Positions 1-6,762 of a DNA stretch of 9,432 nt are shown piece by piece. The stretch lies in the NCBI GenBank assembly GCA_017384185.1, contig JAFNUH010000240.1, positions 1 through 9,432 on the forward strand, read 5' to 3'. The notes beneath the pieces are model-generated. The model made no database searches and had not been told where the DNA came from. It worked only from the letters and a program-made list of their open reading frames with translations. The translations under genes and the position numbers were made by a program. The stretch's first letter is position 1. Each line of letters starts with the position of its first letter. This DNA comes from Alistipes sp. Lineage in GTDB: Bacteria; Bacteroidota; Bacteroidia; Bacteroidales; Rikenellaceae.

Positions 1-204
1 GTTGCAATTTACCCACAATTGTATGGGGCTTTCGCCTTTTTTGTTGATTTTGCTCTTTACGCAAGAAAAACTAATACTTAGCATATAACGGTTTTTGTTT
101 TAAATGGTTACAAGTTTTTTGCAACGATTTTTTGCAATTTTGCCGTTAGTTGCAGTTTAGACTGCAAATGATGCCGATTTTTAGGGAAATGCAACAAAAA
201 AAAT
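1..204. other. AT-rich intergenic region, no gene seen
   Basis: I see no supportable coding region on either strand here: stop codons are frequent and the sequence is rich in A and T runs. It contains several copies of TGCAA (starting at 3, 120, 133, 163 and 190) and a small perfect hairpin at 150-167, listed separately. It lies downstream of the minus-strand tRNA terminator and probably separates the tRNA from a gene beyond the left edge. Confidence 0.6.
150..167. repeat. Perfect 7-bp inverted repeat with 4-nt loop
   Basis: TTGCAGT (150-156) and ACTGCAA (161-167) are exact reverse complements around TTAG. No T-run follows directly on either strand, so it does not look like an intrinsic terminator by itself. 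It could be a protein-binding palindrome, a hairpin in a transcript from the left, or chance. Role unknown. Confidence 0.35.
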
Positions 205-241
205 ATCAGTCAGAATGCTGTCTGAGGCACTTCTGACTGAT
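205..241 (-). terminator. Intrinsic terminator after tRNA-Ser, probably bidirectional
   Basis: ATCAGTCAGAA (205-215) pairs perfectly with TTCTGACTGAT (231-241), an 11-bp stem closing a 15-nt loop. Read on the minus strand, the stem is followed by a U-rich stretch from the A-run at 196-203, so it would end the tRNA transcript 17 nt past the tRNA 3' end. On the plus strand it is followed by Ts at 242-246, so it could also stop transcripts entering from the left. Confidence 0.8.
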
Positions 242-257
242 TTTTTGCTTTTTCCAG

Positions 258-345
258 CGGAAGGAGGGGGATTCGAACCCCCGGTACCCTAATCGAGTAC
301 GTCAGTTTAGCAAACTGGTGGTTTCAGCCACTCACCCATCCTTCC
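258..345 (-). tRNA. tRNA-Ser (anticodon GCU)
   Basis: This is a complete class II tRNA gene read on the minus strand. The acceptor stem is GGAAGGA (345-339) with TCCTTCC (265-259), and position 258 gives discriminator base G, as expected for serine tRNAs. The anticodon loop TTGCTAA carries GCT, which reads the AGC/AGU serine codons. The T-arm has GGGGGTTCGAATCCCCC. A long variable arm lies between the anticodon and T arms, as is usual for tRNA-Ser. The CCA end is not encoded: the bases after the discriminator read CTG, so it must be added after transcription. The gene has its own promoter and terminator and appears to be a single-gene unit. Confidence 0.97.
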
Positions 346-372
346 TGACCGAATTCTCCGTTTAAGAGTGGT

Positions 373-404
373 GCAAATGTAGGCAAAAAAAATTATTGTG
401 CAAA
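373..404 (-). promoter_or_regulatory. Promoter of tRNA-Ser, Bacteroidota type
   Basis: On the minus strand TTTG (404-401) and TACATTTGC (381-373) are separated by 19 nt. This matches the known Bacteroidota sigma-factor consensus TTTG - 19 to 21 nt - TAnnTTTG. Transcription would begin around 366, leaving a leader of about 20 nt before the mature tRNA 5' end at 345. Confidence 0.75.
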
Positions 405-546
405 ATATCAGTCGCAAAAATTTTTATTAATGTTGAAAAATGCTTAATTTTAACCTTTGAAACCTACTTATTAATGGTGGATAGGTTGAAAAGAGGCTTT
501 AGCACCGAAAATAAGGGGTATCAACACGATGATGGAGAAAAAGTGC

Positions 547-555
547 TATATTTGC
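547..555 (+). promoter_or_regulatory. -7 promoter element for the membrane acyltransferase gene
   Basis: TATATTTGC fits the Bacteroidota -7 motif TAnnTTTGC exactly. It would give a start near 561 and a leader of about 30 nt before the ATG at 593. I see no good TTTG -33 box at the expected distance (about 522-528), so the promoter may be weak or depend on an activator. The rest of the spacer between 405 and 546 holds no recognisable gene; it has only a loose inverted repeat AACCTA (461-466) / TAGGTT (482-487). Confidence 0.55.
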
Positions 556-592
556 ACCAAGGATGAACAAAAAACTCTAAAAATATACCTTT

Positions 593-1696
593 ATGAAAAA
601 TCAACGATTAATGTCGCTCGACACGCTTCGAGGTTTCGACATGTTTTTTATTATGGGTCTTTCGGGACTCATCGCCTCTTTGTGCGCATTATGGCCCAAC
701 GCCGTAACAACTGAGATTGCGCAGCAGATGGGACACGTTAAGTGGAATGGTCTTCAGCACCACGACACAATCTTCCCATTGTTCCTCTTCTTGGCAGGTG
801 TATCATTCCCCTTCTCTTTGGCTAAGCAGCGTGAGAATGGTGCTACATCGAAGGGCATTTATGCAAAGATTTTCCGCCGTGCTGCTATGCTCATCTTCTT
901 GGGTATGGTATATAACGGTCTTCTCCAGTTCGATTTCGAGAAGTTGCGTGTAGCCAGCGTATTGGCTCGTATCGGTATTGCGTGGATGGGTGCCGCATTG
1001 TTGTATGTTAATTTCGGTGTTAAGACACGTGCTTGGATTGCAGTAGCAATTCTGGTTATCTATGCGCTGCTCAGCAAGTTTGTTTGTGCTCCCGATATGC
1101 CTGGCTCTGACCCCCTCTCAATGGAGGGTTCGTTGGTAGGATGGGTTGACCGTTTGTTGATGCCTGGTCGCCTTATCTACGATAATGGTCGTTTCGATCC
1201 CGAGGGTCTTTTGTCGGCTGTGCCCGCAGTTGTAACCGCTATGCTCGGTATGTTTACTGGTGAGTTGATTCGTAGCGATAAGTTTACAGGCGAGCGTAAG
1301 ACTGTGATGATGGTTATCGGCGGTGTTGTTTTGGCAGTTGTTGCGTGGGCTGGTAACTTCTTCGTGCCCATCAATAAGATGTTGTGGTCAAGCACATTCG
1401 TATGCGCCGTAGGTGCTTACTCTCTCATTATGATGGCTCTGTTCTACTATATTGTAGATGTTAAGGGATGGCAGAAGTGGACATTGGTATTCCGTGTTGT
1501 AGGTATGAACTCAATCACTATCTACTTGGCACAGCGAATCATCAGCTTCAGCGGTATCAATAAGTTCTTCTTTGGCGGTTTGGCTGGTCTCTTCTCAGAG
1601 CAGGTTGGTGAGGTTATCCTCGATGCGGGATTTGTATTTGTTTGCTGGATGTTCCTCTATTTCTTGTATCGTCAGAAGATATTCTTGAAGATATAA
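593..1696 (+). CDS. Polytopic membrane acyltransferase, DUF5009 / NagX / HGSNAT-like
   Basis: The 367-residue protein is hydrophobic almost throughout, with about ten likely membrane helices. It opens with RLMSLDTLRGFDMFF (5-19), the N-terminal signature of the DUF5009/COG4299 family, which is related to heparan-alpha-glucosaminide N-acetyltransferase and YeiB-type proteins. A second conserved block at 48-76 has H48, W51-N52-G53, D58 and FPLFLFLAGVSFPFS (61-75). H48 is the best candidate for the acetyl-transfer histidine known from HGSNAT, by motif position only. A third block, FDPEGLLSAVPA (201-212) followed by a glycine-rich helix, is also typical. Members are thought to move acetyl groups across the inner membrane onto sugars; the substrate here is unknown. 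The start fits the promoter at 547 and an A/T-rich leader. It stands alone between promoter and terminator. Confidence 0.85.
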   Translation: MKNQRLMSLDTLRGFDMFFIMGLSGLIASLCALWPNAVTTEIAQQMGHVKWNGLQHHDTIFPLFLFLAGVSFPFSLAKQRENGATSKGIYAKIFRRAAMLIFLGMVYNGLLQFDFEKLRVASVLARIGIAWMGAALLYVNFGVKTRAWIAVAILVIYALLSKFVCAPDMPGSDPLSMEGSLVGWVDRLLMPGRLIYDNGRFDPEGLLSAVPAVVTAMLGMFTGELIRSDKFTGERKTVMMVIGGVVLAVVAWAGNFFVPINKMLWSSTFVCAVGAYSLIMMALFYYIVDVKGWQKWTLVFRVVGMNSITIYLAQRIISFSGINKFFFGGLAGLFSEQVGEVILDAGFVFVCWMFLYFLYRQKIFLKI

Positions 1697-1705
1697 TAAT
1701 CGATA

Positions 1706-1751
1706 AAATGCGCCACCATCGAAAAAATGGTGGCGCATTTGCATTTTTTTT
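1706..1751 (+). terminator. Strong intrinsic terminator after the acyltransferase gene
   Basis: ATGCGCCACCAT (1708-1719) pairs with ATGGTGGCGCAT (1727-1738) around a 7-nt loop, extended by two A-T pairs to 14 bp. After GCA come eight Ts (1744-1751). The stop codon of the upstream gene is 10 nt before the stem. The T-run touches the next promoter. Confidence 0.9.
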
Positions 1752-1752
1752 G

Positions 1753-1761
1753 TAAATTTGC
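1753..1761 (+). promoter_or_regulatory. -7 promoter element of the suf operon
   Basis: TAAATTTGC matches the Bacteroidota -7 consensus TAnnTTTGC. The predicted start lies near 1767-1769, giving a very short leader of about 11-13 nt before the sufB ATG at 1780, with no Shine-Dalgarno sequence. The -33 region would fall inside the right arm of the upstream terminator stem and shows no TTTG at 19-21 nt, so control by an activator is possible. Confidence 0.6.
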
Positions 1762-1775
1762 GGATTATAACCGCA
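1759..1775. promoter_or_regulatory. Possible operator: TGCGG-N7-CCGCA inverted repeat
   Basis: TGCGG (1759-1763) and CCGCA (1771-1775) form a 5-bp inverted repeat that overlaps the end of the -7 box and covers the predicted transcription start of sufB. This is where a repressor would act. Suf operons in other bacteria are controlled by Fe-S or iron sensors such as IscR, SufR or Fur, but the sequence does not match a binding site I can name. It could be chance. Confidence 0.25.
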
Positions 1776-1779
1776 TATT

Positions 1780-3222
1780 ATGGCTGAGAAAGATAAAGAT
1801 ATATTAGATAATATTGATGGCGAATATAAGTACGGTTTTACTACCGACATTGAAACCGAGACCATTGCTCGAGGTTTGAATGAGGATGTGATACGTCTTA
1901 TTTCGGCTAAGAAGGAGGAGCCTGAGTGGATGCTGGAGCGTCGACTTAAGGCTTTTCGTCATTGGCAGACAATGAAGCTGCCTACGTGGGCACACCTTGA
2001 TATTCCTGAGATTGATTTCCAGGATATAATCTACTACGCTGCACCCAAGCAACGTAAGAAGTTAGGCTCGATGGATGAGGTGGATCCCGAATTGAAACGA
2101 ACATTCGATAAGTTGGGTATTCCACTGGAGGAGCAGATGGCGTTGGCGGGTGTTGCCGTAGATGCTGTTATGGACTCCGTGTCGGTTAAGACAACATTCC
2201 GTGAGACATTGGCTGAGAAGGGTATTATCTTCTGCTCTATTTCGGAGGCTATACGTGAATATCCCGAGTTGGTTCAGAAGTATCTGGGCTCTGTTGTTCC
2301 CTATACAGATAATTTCTACGCCGCTTTGAATGCTGCAGTATTCTCCGACGGCTCATTCTGTTATATTCCTAAGGGCGTTCGTTGCCCGATGGAGCTCTCG
2401 ACCTACTTCCGCATCAATGCCGAGGGTACGGGTCAGTTTGAGCGTACGTTGCTCGTAGCTGATGAGGGAGCTTATGTTAGCTACCTTGAGGGTTGCACGG
2501 CACCACGCCGTGATGAGAATCAGTTGCACGCAGCCGTTGTTGAGATTGTCGTTGAGAAGGATGCCGAGGTGAAGTACTCTACCGTACAGAACTGGTACCC
2601 AGGCGATAAGGAGGGTAAGGGCGGAATCTATAACTTCGTAACAAAGCGTGGCTTGTGCCGTGAGGGCGGACACCTCTCGTGGACACAGGTTGAGACAGGC
2701 TCTGCCATCACGTGGAAGTATCCGAGCTGTGTGCTTATGGGCGATAACTCGGTGGGTGAGTTCTACTCTGTGGCTATGACAAACAATTACCAGCAGGCAG
2801 ATACGGGTACGAAGATGATTCACATCGGTCGTAACACACGTAGCCGTATTGTCTCGAAGGGTATCTCGGCAGGCAAGAGCCAAAATGCCTACCGTGGTTT
2901 GGTGCGTGTAGCTAAGGGGGCAGATAACGCACGTAACTACTCGCAGTGCGACTCGCTGCTCATTGGCGATAAGTGTGGCGCACACACCTTCCCTGAGATT
3001 AGCTCTCACAACCCGACAGCTGTCTTGGAGCACGAGGCTACCACATCGAAAATCTCGGAGGAGCAGCTCTTCTACTGTAACCAGCGAGGTCTTTCGACTG
3101 AGGATGCCGTAGGTTTGATTGTAAACGGCTATGCCCGTGAGGTGTTGGCGAAGCTGCCGATGGAGTTTGCCGTTGAGGCACAGAAGCTGTTGGCGTTGAG
3201 CCTTGAGGGTTCGGTGGGTTAA
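1780..3222 (+). CDS. sufB: Fe-S cluster assembly scaffold protein SufB
   Basis: SufB is the core scaffold of the cytoplasmic SufBCD complex, on which Fe-S clusters are assembled before transfer to apoproteins. The 480-residue product has normal full length. The N-terminal helical part (about 1-150) is followed by the beta-helix core. C239 (in YLEGCTAP), C390 (in [11 protein letters not shown]) and H418/E419 (in LEHEATTSK) correspond, with a constant offset of 15, to E. coli Cys254, Cys405, His433 and Glu434; the last three are tied to cluster formation at the SufB-SufD interface. The C-terminal segment [13 protein letters not shown] is also a family hallmark. The ATG at 1780 follows the operon promoter by about a dozen transcribed bases. 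It is the first gene of the operon, with sufC 39 nt downstream. Confidence 0.97.
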   Translation: MAEKDKDILDNIDGEYKYGFTTDIETETIARGLNEDVIRLISAKKEEPEWMLERRLKAFRHWQTMKLPTWAHLDIPEIDFQDIIYYAAPKQRKKLGSMDEVDPELKRTFDKLGIPLEEQMALAGVAVDAVMDSVSVKTTFRETLAEKGIIFCSISEAIREYPELVQKYLGSVVPYTDNFYAALNAAVFSDGSFCYIPKGVRCPMELSTYFRINAEGTGQFERTLLVADEGAYVSYLEGCTAPRRDENQLHAAVVEIVVEKDAEVKYSTVQNWYPGDKEGKGGIYNFVTKRGLCREGGHLSWTQVETGSAITWKYPSCVLMGDNSVGEFYSVAMTNNYQQADTGTKMIHIGRNTRSRIVSKGISAGKSQNAYRGLVRVAKGADNARNYSQCDSLLIGDKCGAHTFPEISSHNPTAVLEHEATTSKISEEQLFYCNQRGLSTEDAVGLIVNGYAREVLAKLPMEFAVEAQKLLALSLEGSVG

Positions 3223-3261
3223 TGGCTCGGAGTAATTGATAAGAATATAAAAGAATAAGAT

Positions 3262-4014
3262 ATGTTAAGTGTTAAGAATTTACACGCTAAGGTCGGCGAT
3301 AAGGAGATTCTGCGAGGTATAAACCTTGAGGTGCGTGCTGGTGAGGTACACGCCATTATGGGTCCTAACGGCTCGGGTAAGAGCACCTTTGCGTCGGTGT
3401 TGGCTGGCAACGAGAAGTTTGAGGTAACGGAGGGCACAGTAGAGTTTATGGGCAAGAATTTGCTTGACCTCTCTATTGAGGAGCGTGCTTGTATGGGTCT
3501 GTTCCTCGGCTTCCAGTATCCTGTGGAGATTCCTGGTGTTACGATGGCTAACTTTATGAAGATGGCTGTAAACGAGCAGCGTAAGTTCCGTGGCGAGGAG
3601 CCTTTGACTGCGGGCGAGTTCTTGCGTATGATGCGTGAGACGAGTGCCGGGGTGGAGTTGGACTCTAAGCTTACGAGCCGTGCCGTAAACGAGGGTTTCT
3701 CAGGCGGAGAGAAGAAGAAGAACGAGATTTTCCAGATGGCTATGCTTGACCCCAAGTTGGCTGTGTTGGATGAGACTGATTCGGGTTTGGATATTGATGC
3801 TTTGCGTATCGTGGCTACGGGTGTAACAAAGTTGCATACGCCTGAGAATGCTACTATTGTCATCACGCACTATCAGCGTCTGTTGGATTATATCGTTCCC
3901 GACTATGTTCACGTACTCTACAAGGGTCAGATTATCTACTCGGGCGATAAGTCGTTGGCGTTGAAGCTCGAGAAGGAGGGTTACGATTGGCTCATTAACG
4001 AACACAAGGAGTAG
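3262..4014 (+). CDS. sufC: Fe-S cluster assembly ATPase SufC
   Basis: SufC is the ABC-type ATPase subunit that binds SufB and SufD and drives the conformational change needed for cluster assembly; it is soluble, not a transporter. The 250-residue protein has a complete ATP-binding set: Walker A GPNGSGKST (34-42), Q-loop Q85 in GFQYP, signature FSGGEKKKNE (146-155), Walker B LAVLDETDSGLD (167-178) with catalytic E171, and switch histidine H203 in ITHYQRLL. The ETDSGLD and FSGGEKKKNE forms are specific to SufC among ABC ATPases. The ATG is preceded by the A-rich leader usual in this phylum. The gap to sufD is only 2 nt, which suggests translational coupling. Confidence 0.98.
   Translation: MLSVKNLHAKVGDKEILRGINLEVRAGEVHAIMGPNGSGKSTFASVLAGNEKFEVTEGTVEFMGKNLLDLSIEERACMGLFLGFQYPVEIPGVTMANFMKMAVNEQRKFRGEEPLTAGEFLRMMRETSAGVELDSKLTSRAVNEGFSGGEKKKNEIFQMAMLDPKLAVLDETDSGLDIDALRIVATGVTKLHTPENATIVITHYQRLLDYIVPDYVHVLYKGQIIYSGDKSLALKLEKEGYDWLINEHKE
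4006..4011 (+). promoter_or_regulatory. Shine-Dalgarno-like AAGGAG before sufD
   Basis: AAGGAG ends 5 nt before the sufD ATG. It also encodes the last two residues (Lys-Glu) of SufC, so it may be incidental, and Bacteroidota rarely rely on such sites. Its position does support the ATG at 4017. Confidence 0.35.
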
Positions 4015-4016
4015 CG

Positions 4017-4820
4017 ATGGGATTACTCGAATTTTTCAAAGATAAAGGCTTTAATGCTTCGGGCGATAAGGTGACACTCTCGGACGGTAACGTATGGGAG
4101 GTGCTGGTTGACCCCGAAGTTGTGGAGCGCACAATCGAGGGTAGCGCCTCGCTTGTCGTGTTACATAGTGCCGAGGCTACGAAGATGCACTTCGATGTGT
4201 GCCAAAACTCATCACTCAAGGTGGTTGAGTTGTTTGCTGGCGATGTGGCATCGACGTGCGATGTTTATCAGCAGTCGGATAGCGAGTGCGATATTATAAG
4301 TGTTAGTGTAGCGGGCTCTGCGGCAAATTATACCGTTAATCTGGATGGTTGTAACGCCTCAAATCGTCTGCGCTCGGCATATATCGCAGGAGGAGAGGAG
4401 CGTACTAAGGTGAGTGTACGTGTAAACCACAACGTGTCGGATTGTACGAGCGATTCGTTAGTTAAGGGCGTTGCGGGCGGAAAGTCTGTGGGCGAGTTCT
4501 ACGGCTTGGTATATGTCGCTCAGGATGCACAGCGAACCGATGCACGTCAGACAAACCGCAACATTGAGATTGGCAAGGATGCAAAGATTATAACAAAACC
4601 TCAGTTGGAAATCTATGCCGACGATGTGAAGTGTTCGCACGGAGCAACCGTTGGTCAGTTGGATGGCGATGCAGTGCTCTATATGCGTCAGCGTGGATTG
4701 AGCGAGCAGCAGGCTCGTCGCTTGCAGATTGAGGGCTTTGTAAACGATATTGTTTTGTCAGCGGGCGAGATTGGCGAGTGTTTGGCTGGTGAGCTTACGA
4801 CAAAACTTGAGAGTTTGTAA
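4017..4820 (+). CDS. sufD: Short SufD-family Fe-S assembly protein
   Basis: The C-terminal half is clearly SufD: KITKPQLEI-type core at 190-199, then YADDVKCSHGATVGQLD (200-216) and YMRQRGLSEQQAR (222-234). H208 and C206 correspond to E. coli His360 and Cys358, which lie at the SufB-SufD cluster-forming interface. The protein has only 267 residues, against about 420-450 in well-known SufD proteins. Measured from the conserved histidine, about 150 residues are missing upstream while the C-terminal part is of normal length. The N-terminal helical domain and part of the beta-helix are therefore absent. The start cannot be extended, because an intact sufC ends 2 nt before it. There are seven cysteines (62, 81, 91, 112, 143, 206, 254). 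It probably still pairs with SufB and SufC. The alternative is a second SufB/D-type partner that has diverged. Confidence 0.88.
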   Translation: MGLLEFFKDKGFNASGDKVTLSDGNVWEVLVDPEVVERTIEGSASLVVLHSAEATKMHFDVCQNSSLKVVELFAGDVASTCDVYQQSDSECDIISVSVAGSAANYTVNLDGCNASNRLRSAYIAGGEERTKVSVRVNHNVSDCTSDSLVKGVAGGKSVGEFYGLVYVAQDAQRTDARQTNRNIEIGKDAKIITKPQLEIYADDVKCSHGATVGQLDGDAVLYMRQRGLSEQQARRLQIEGFVNDIVLSAGEIGECLAGELTTKLESL

Positions 4821-4821
4821 T

Positions 4822-6036
4822 ATGAATATCAATAGCATACGTAACGATTTCCCGATTCTCGGCACAAAGGTGAATGGCAAGCCACTCATCTACCTCGATA
4901 GTGGTGCTACGGCACAGAAACCTGAGCGTGTCATCGAGTCGGTGAATCGTCTGCATCGTGAGCAGAATGCCAATATCCACCGAGGTGTACACCGCCTCTC
5001 GGAGCAGGCTACCGAGCTTTACGAGCAGGCTCGTGAGCGTGTGCGAGGTTTTATAGGTGCCGAGCAACGTGAGGAGGTAATCTTTACGGCGGGTGCCACG
5101 GCATCAATCAACACGGTTGCCTATGCGTGGAGCGAGAAGTTCCTGCACGAGGGTGACAACATCGTAATCAGCGAGATGGAGCACCACTCCAACATCGTGC
5201 CGTGGCAACTGATGGCGGAGCGTCGTGGGGCTGAGATTAGAGTATTGCCCTTCGATGATGCGGGGCGTTTGATGGTGGAGCAGTTGGATGAATTGCTCGA
5301 CGATAAGACACGTATGGTTGCCGTTACGCAGGCTTCGAACACGCTCGGAACACGACCTGATTTGCAGACCATTATCTCAAAGGCTCACGCCGCAGGTGCG
5401 CACGTGCTGGTAGATGGTTGCCAGGGTGTGGTACACGGCGGTGTGGATGTCAAGGCGCTGGATTGTGATTTTTATGCCTTCTCGGGTCATAAGCTTTACG
5501 GTCCTACGGGTATTGGCGTGCTCTATGGCAAACGAGAGATATTGGAGCAGATGCCTCCATTCCTGTGTGGTGGCGATATGGTTGATAGGGTGTCGTTCGC
5601 AAAGACCACGTATGCACCTCTGCCACTAAAGTATGAGGCTGGTACGGCAAACTTTATCGGTGCTATCGGCTTGGGTGAGGCGGTAGAATATCTTAAGGCT
5701 CTTGATTTGAAGGCTGTGGAGGAGTATGAGCGAGAACTCACTCGTTATGCCGAGGAGCAACTTCAGAAAATCGATGGCTTGCGTATCTATGGCACTACTG
5801 AGGATAAATGTTCAATCATCTCGTTCAATGTCGAGGGTGTTCATCACTACGATTTGGGTATGATTCTCGACAAGTTGGGCATTGCCGTGCGTACGGGACA
5901 GCATTGTGCTGAGCCTGTAATGGTGCACTACGGTATTACGGGTATGTGCCGTGCCTCGATTGCTATGTACAACACCCGTGAGGAGATGGATGCATTGTAT
6001 AGAGGTGTAGAGCGTGCCGTGAGGATGTTACGATAA
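4822..6036 (+). CDS. sufS: Cysteine desulfurase SufS (group II)
   Basis: SufS is a PLP enzyme that takes sulfur from L-cysteine, giving alanine and an enzyme persulfide that feeds the SufBCD scaffold. At 404 residues it has the usual length. PLP-binding residues are visible: H121 in MEHHSN, D198 and Q201 in VDGCQ, and the Schiff-base lysine K224 in FSGHKLYGPTG. The persulfide cysteine is C362 in RTGQHCAEP, and R377 in MCRASIAMYN binds the substrate carboxylate. All have a constant offset of 2 from E. coli SufS. The ATG at 4822, 1 nt after the sufD stop, gives the standard N-terminus; an in-frame ATG at 4750 would add 24 residues inside sufD with no family counterpart. C200 replaces the more usual alanine between D198 and Q201. 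No SufE or SufU partner is encoded nearby. Confidence 0.97.
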   Translation: MNINSIRNDFPILGTKVNGKPLIYLDSGATAQKPERVIESVNRLHREQNANIHRGVHRLSEQATELYEQARERVRGFIGAEQREEVIFTAGATASINTVAYAWSEKFLHEGDNIVISEMEHHSNIVPWQLMAERRGAEIRVLPFDDAGRLMVEQLDELLDDKTRMVAVTQASNTLGTRPDLQTIISKAHAAGAHVLVDGCQGVVHGGVDVKALDCDFYAFSGHKLYGPTGIGVLYGKREILEQMPPFLCGGDMVDRVSFAKTTYAPLPLKYEAGTANFIGAIGLGEAVEYLKALDLKAVEEYERELTRYAEEQLQKIDGLRIYGTTEDKCSIISFNVEGVHHYDLGMILDKLGIAVRTGQHCAEPVMVHYGITGMCRASIAMYNTREEMDALYRGVERAVRMLR

Positions 6037-6072
6037 TTTTTTTGACAGCAATAAAAACCAAACTTAAATAAT

Positions 6073-6762
6073 ATGTTCATAGTACTTGAGGGTGTCGATG
6101 GCTCTGGTAAGTCTACGCAGATTGCTAATTTGCAGCGTATGTTTGCCGAGCAGGGTATTTCTACCGAGTATCTGCATTTTCCACGTTTTGATGCTCTCTA
6201 TTTCGGTGAGTTGATTGCTCGTTTCTTGCGAGGTGAGCTGGGTAGCGTGGAGCAGGTGGACCCATACATCGTTGCTATGCTCTATGCGGGCGATAGACGT
6301 GATGCTGCGGCTATGATTCGTGGCTGGATGGCTGAGGGCAAGGTGGTTATATGTGACCGATATGTCTATTCAAATATAGGTTATCAGTGCGCAAAGGTTG
6401 CCGATGCTGAGGAGCGTGAGAAGTTGCGCCAATGGATTTTGAATCTGGAGTATGACTATTTTGCTATTCCTCGTCCCGATGTGTCACTCTTCTTGGATGT
6501 GCCGTTTGCATTTACCGAGCGTAAATTGATGCAGGAGGTGCGTGAGGGCGATGATAGAGCCTACCTAAATGGCAAGAAGGATATTCACGAGCAGTCGATG
6601 GATTTGCAGCGTGCCGTGCGTCAGGTTTACCTCGATGCTGCTGAGTGCGATGAGAATATGTATGTGGTGGATTGTAGCCTCGAAGGCGAGATGGCATCTC
6701 CCGACGTAATCTTCTCAAAGATTAAGCAAGTTGTTGAAAATCATATAAACTCAGCAAAATAA
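6073..6762 (+). CDS. tmk: Thymidylate (dTMP) kinase
   Basis: The enzyme phosphorylates dTMP to dTDP with ATP, an essential cytoplasmic step toward dTTP for DNA synthesis. The 229-residue protein has the P-loop GVDGSGKST (7-15), the FPR motif (36-38) near the base-binding site, the DRY motif (95-97) in VICDRYVYSNIGYQ, and PDVSLFLDVP (135-144). The lid region with its arginines lies around 150-165. The P-loop has no arginine after D9, so the bacterial type, with lid arginines doing the catalysis, is likely. It is slightly longer than E. coli Tmk (213). The leader of 36 nt after sufS is A-rich and shows seven Ts (6037-6043) but no hairpin, so read-through from the suf genes is expected. The stop overlaps the next start by 1 nt. 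Confidence 0.95.
   Translation: MFIVLEGVDGSGKSTQIANLQRMFAEQGISTEYLHFPRFDALYFGELIARFLRGELGSVEQVDPYIVAMLYAGDRRDAAAMIRGWMAEGKVVICDRYVYSNIGYQCAKVADAEEREKLRQWILNLEYDYFAIPRPDVSLFLDVPFAFTERKLMQEVREGDDRAYLNGKKDIHEQSMDLQRAVRQVYLDAAECDENMYVVDCSLEGEMASPDVIFSKIKQVVENHINSAK

Noticed and set aside
25..42. Terminator-like GGC-TTTC-GCC with T-run near the left edge
   Set aside because: The stem has only three good pairs plus G-T pairs, too weak to call without the upstream gene in view.
529..714. Small plus-strand open frame of 61 codons before and over the acyltransferase start
   Set aside because: It covers the -7 promoter element at 547-555 and overlaps the acyltransferase gene in another frame; its product has no recognisable features.
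2353..3033. Minus-strand open frame of 226 codons inside sufB
   Set aside because: It is entirely antisense to a strongly conserved gene, and the product resembles nothing; long antisense frames arise from the codon bias of the real gene.
3219..3866. Minus-strand open frame of 215 codons opposite sufC
   Set aside because: It is antisense to sufC motifs that are fully conserved, and has no promoter or family features.
4017..4820. sufD as a pseudogene or frameshifted fragment
   Set aside because: The frame is intact, spacing to both neighbours is tight, conserved residues are present, and the upstream sequence is taken by a complete sufC, so no lost 5' part remains.
4750..4821. Longer sufS start at 4750
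   Set aside because: It would add 24 residues encoded inside sufD that have no counterpart in SufS proteins; the ATG at 4822 gives the standard N-terminus and 1-nt spacing.
6037..6072. Terminator or separate promoter between sufS and tmk
   Set aside because: There is a run of seven Ts but no stem before it. TTTG at 6041-6044 has no TAnnTTTG at the right distance.
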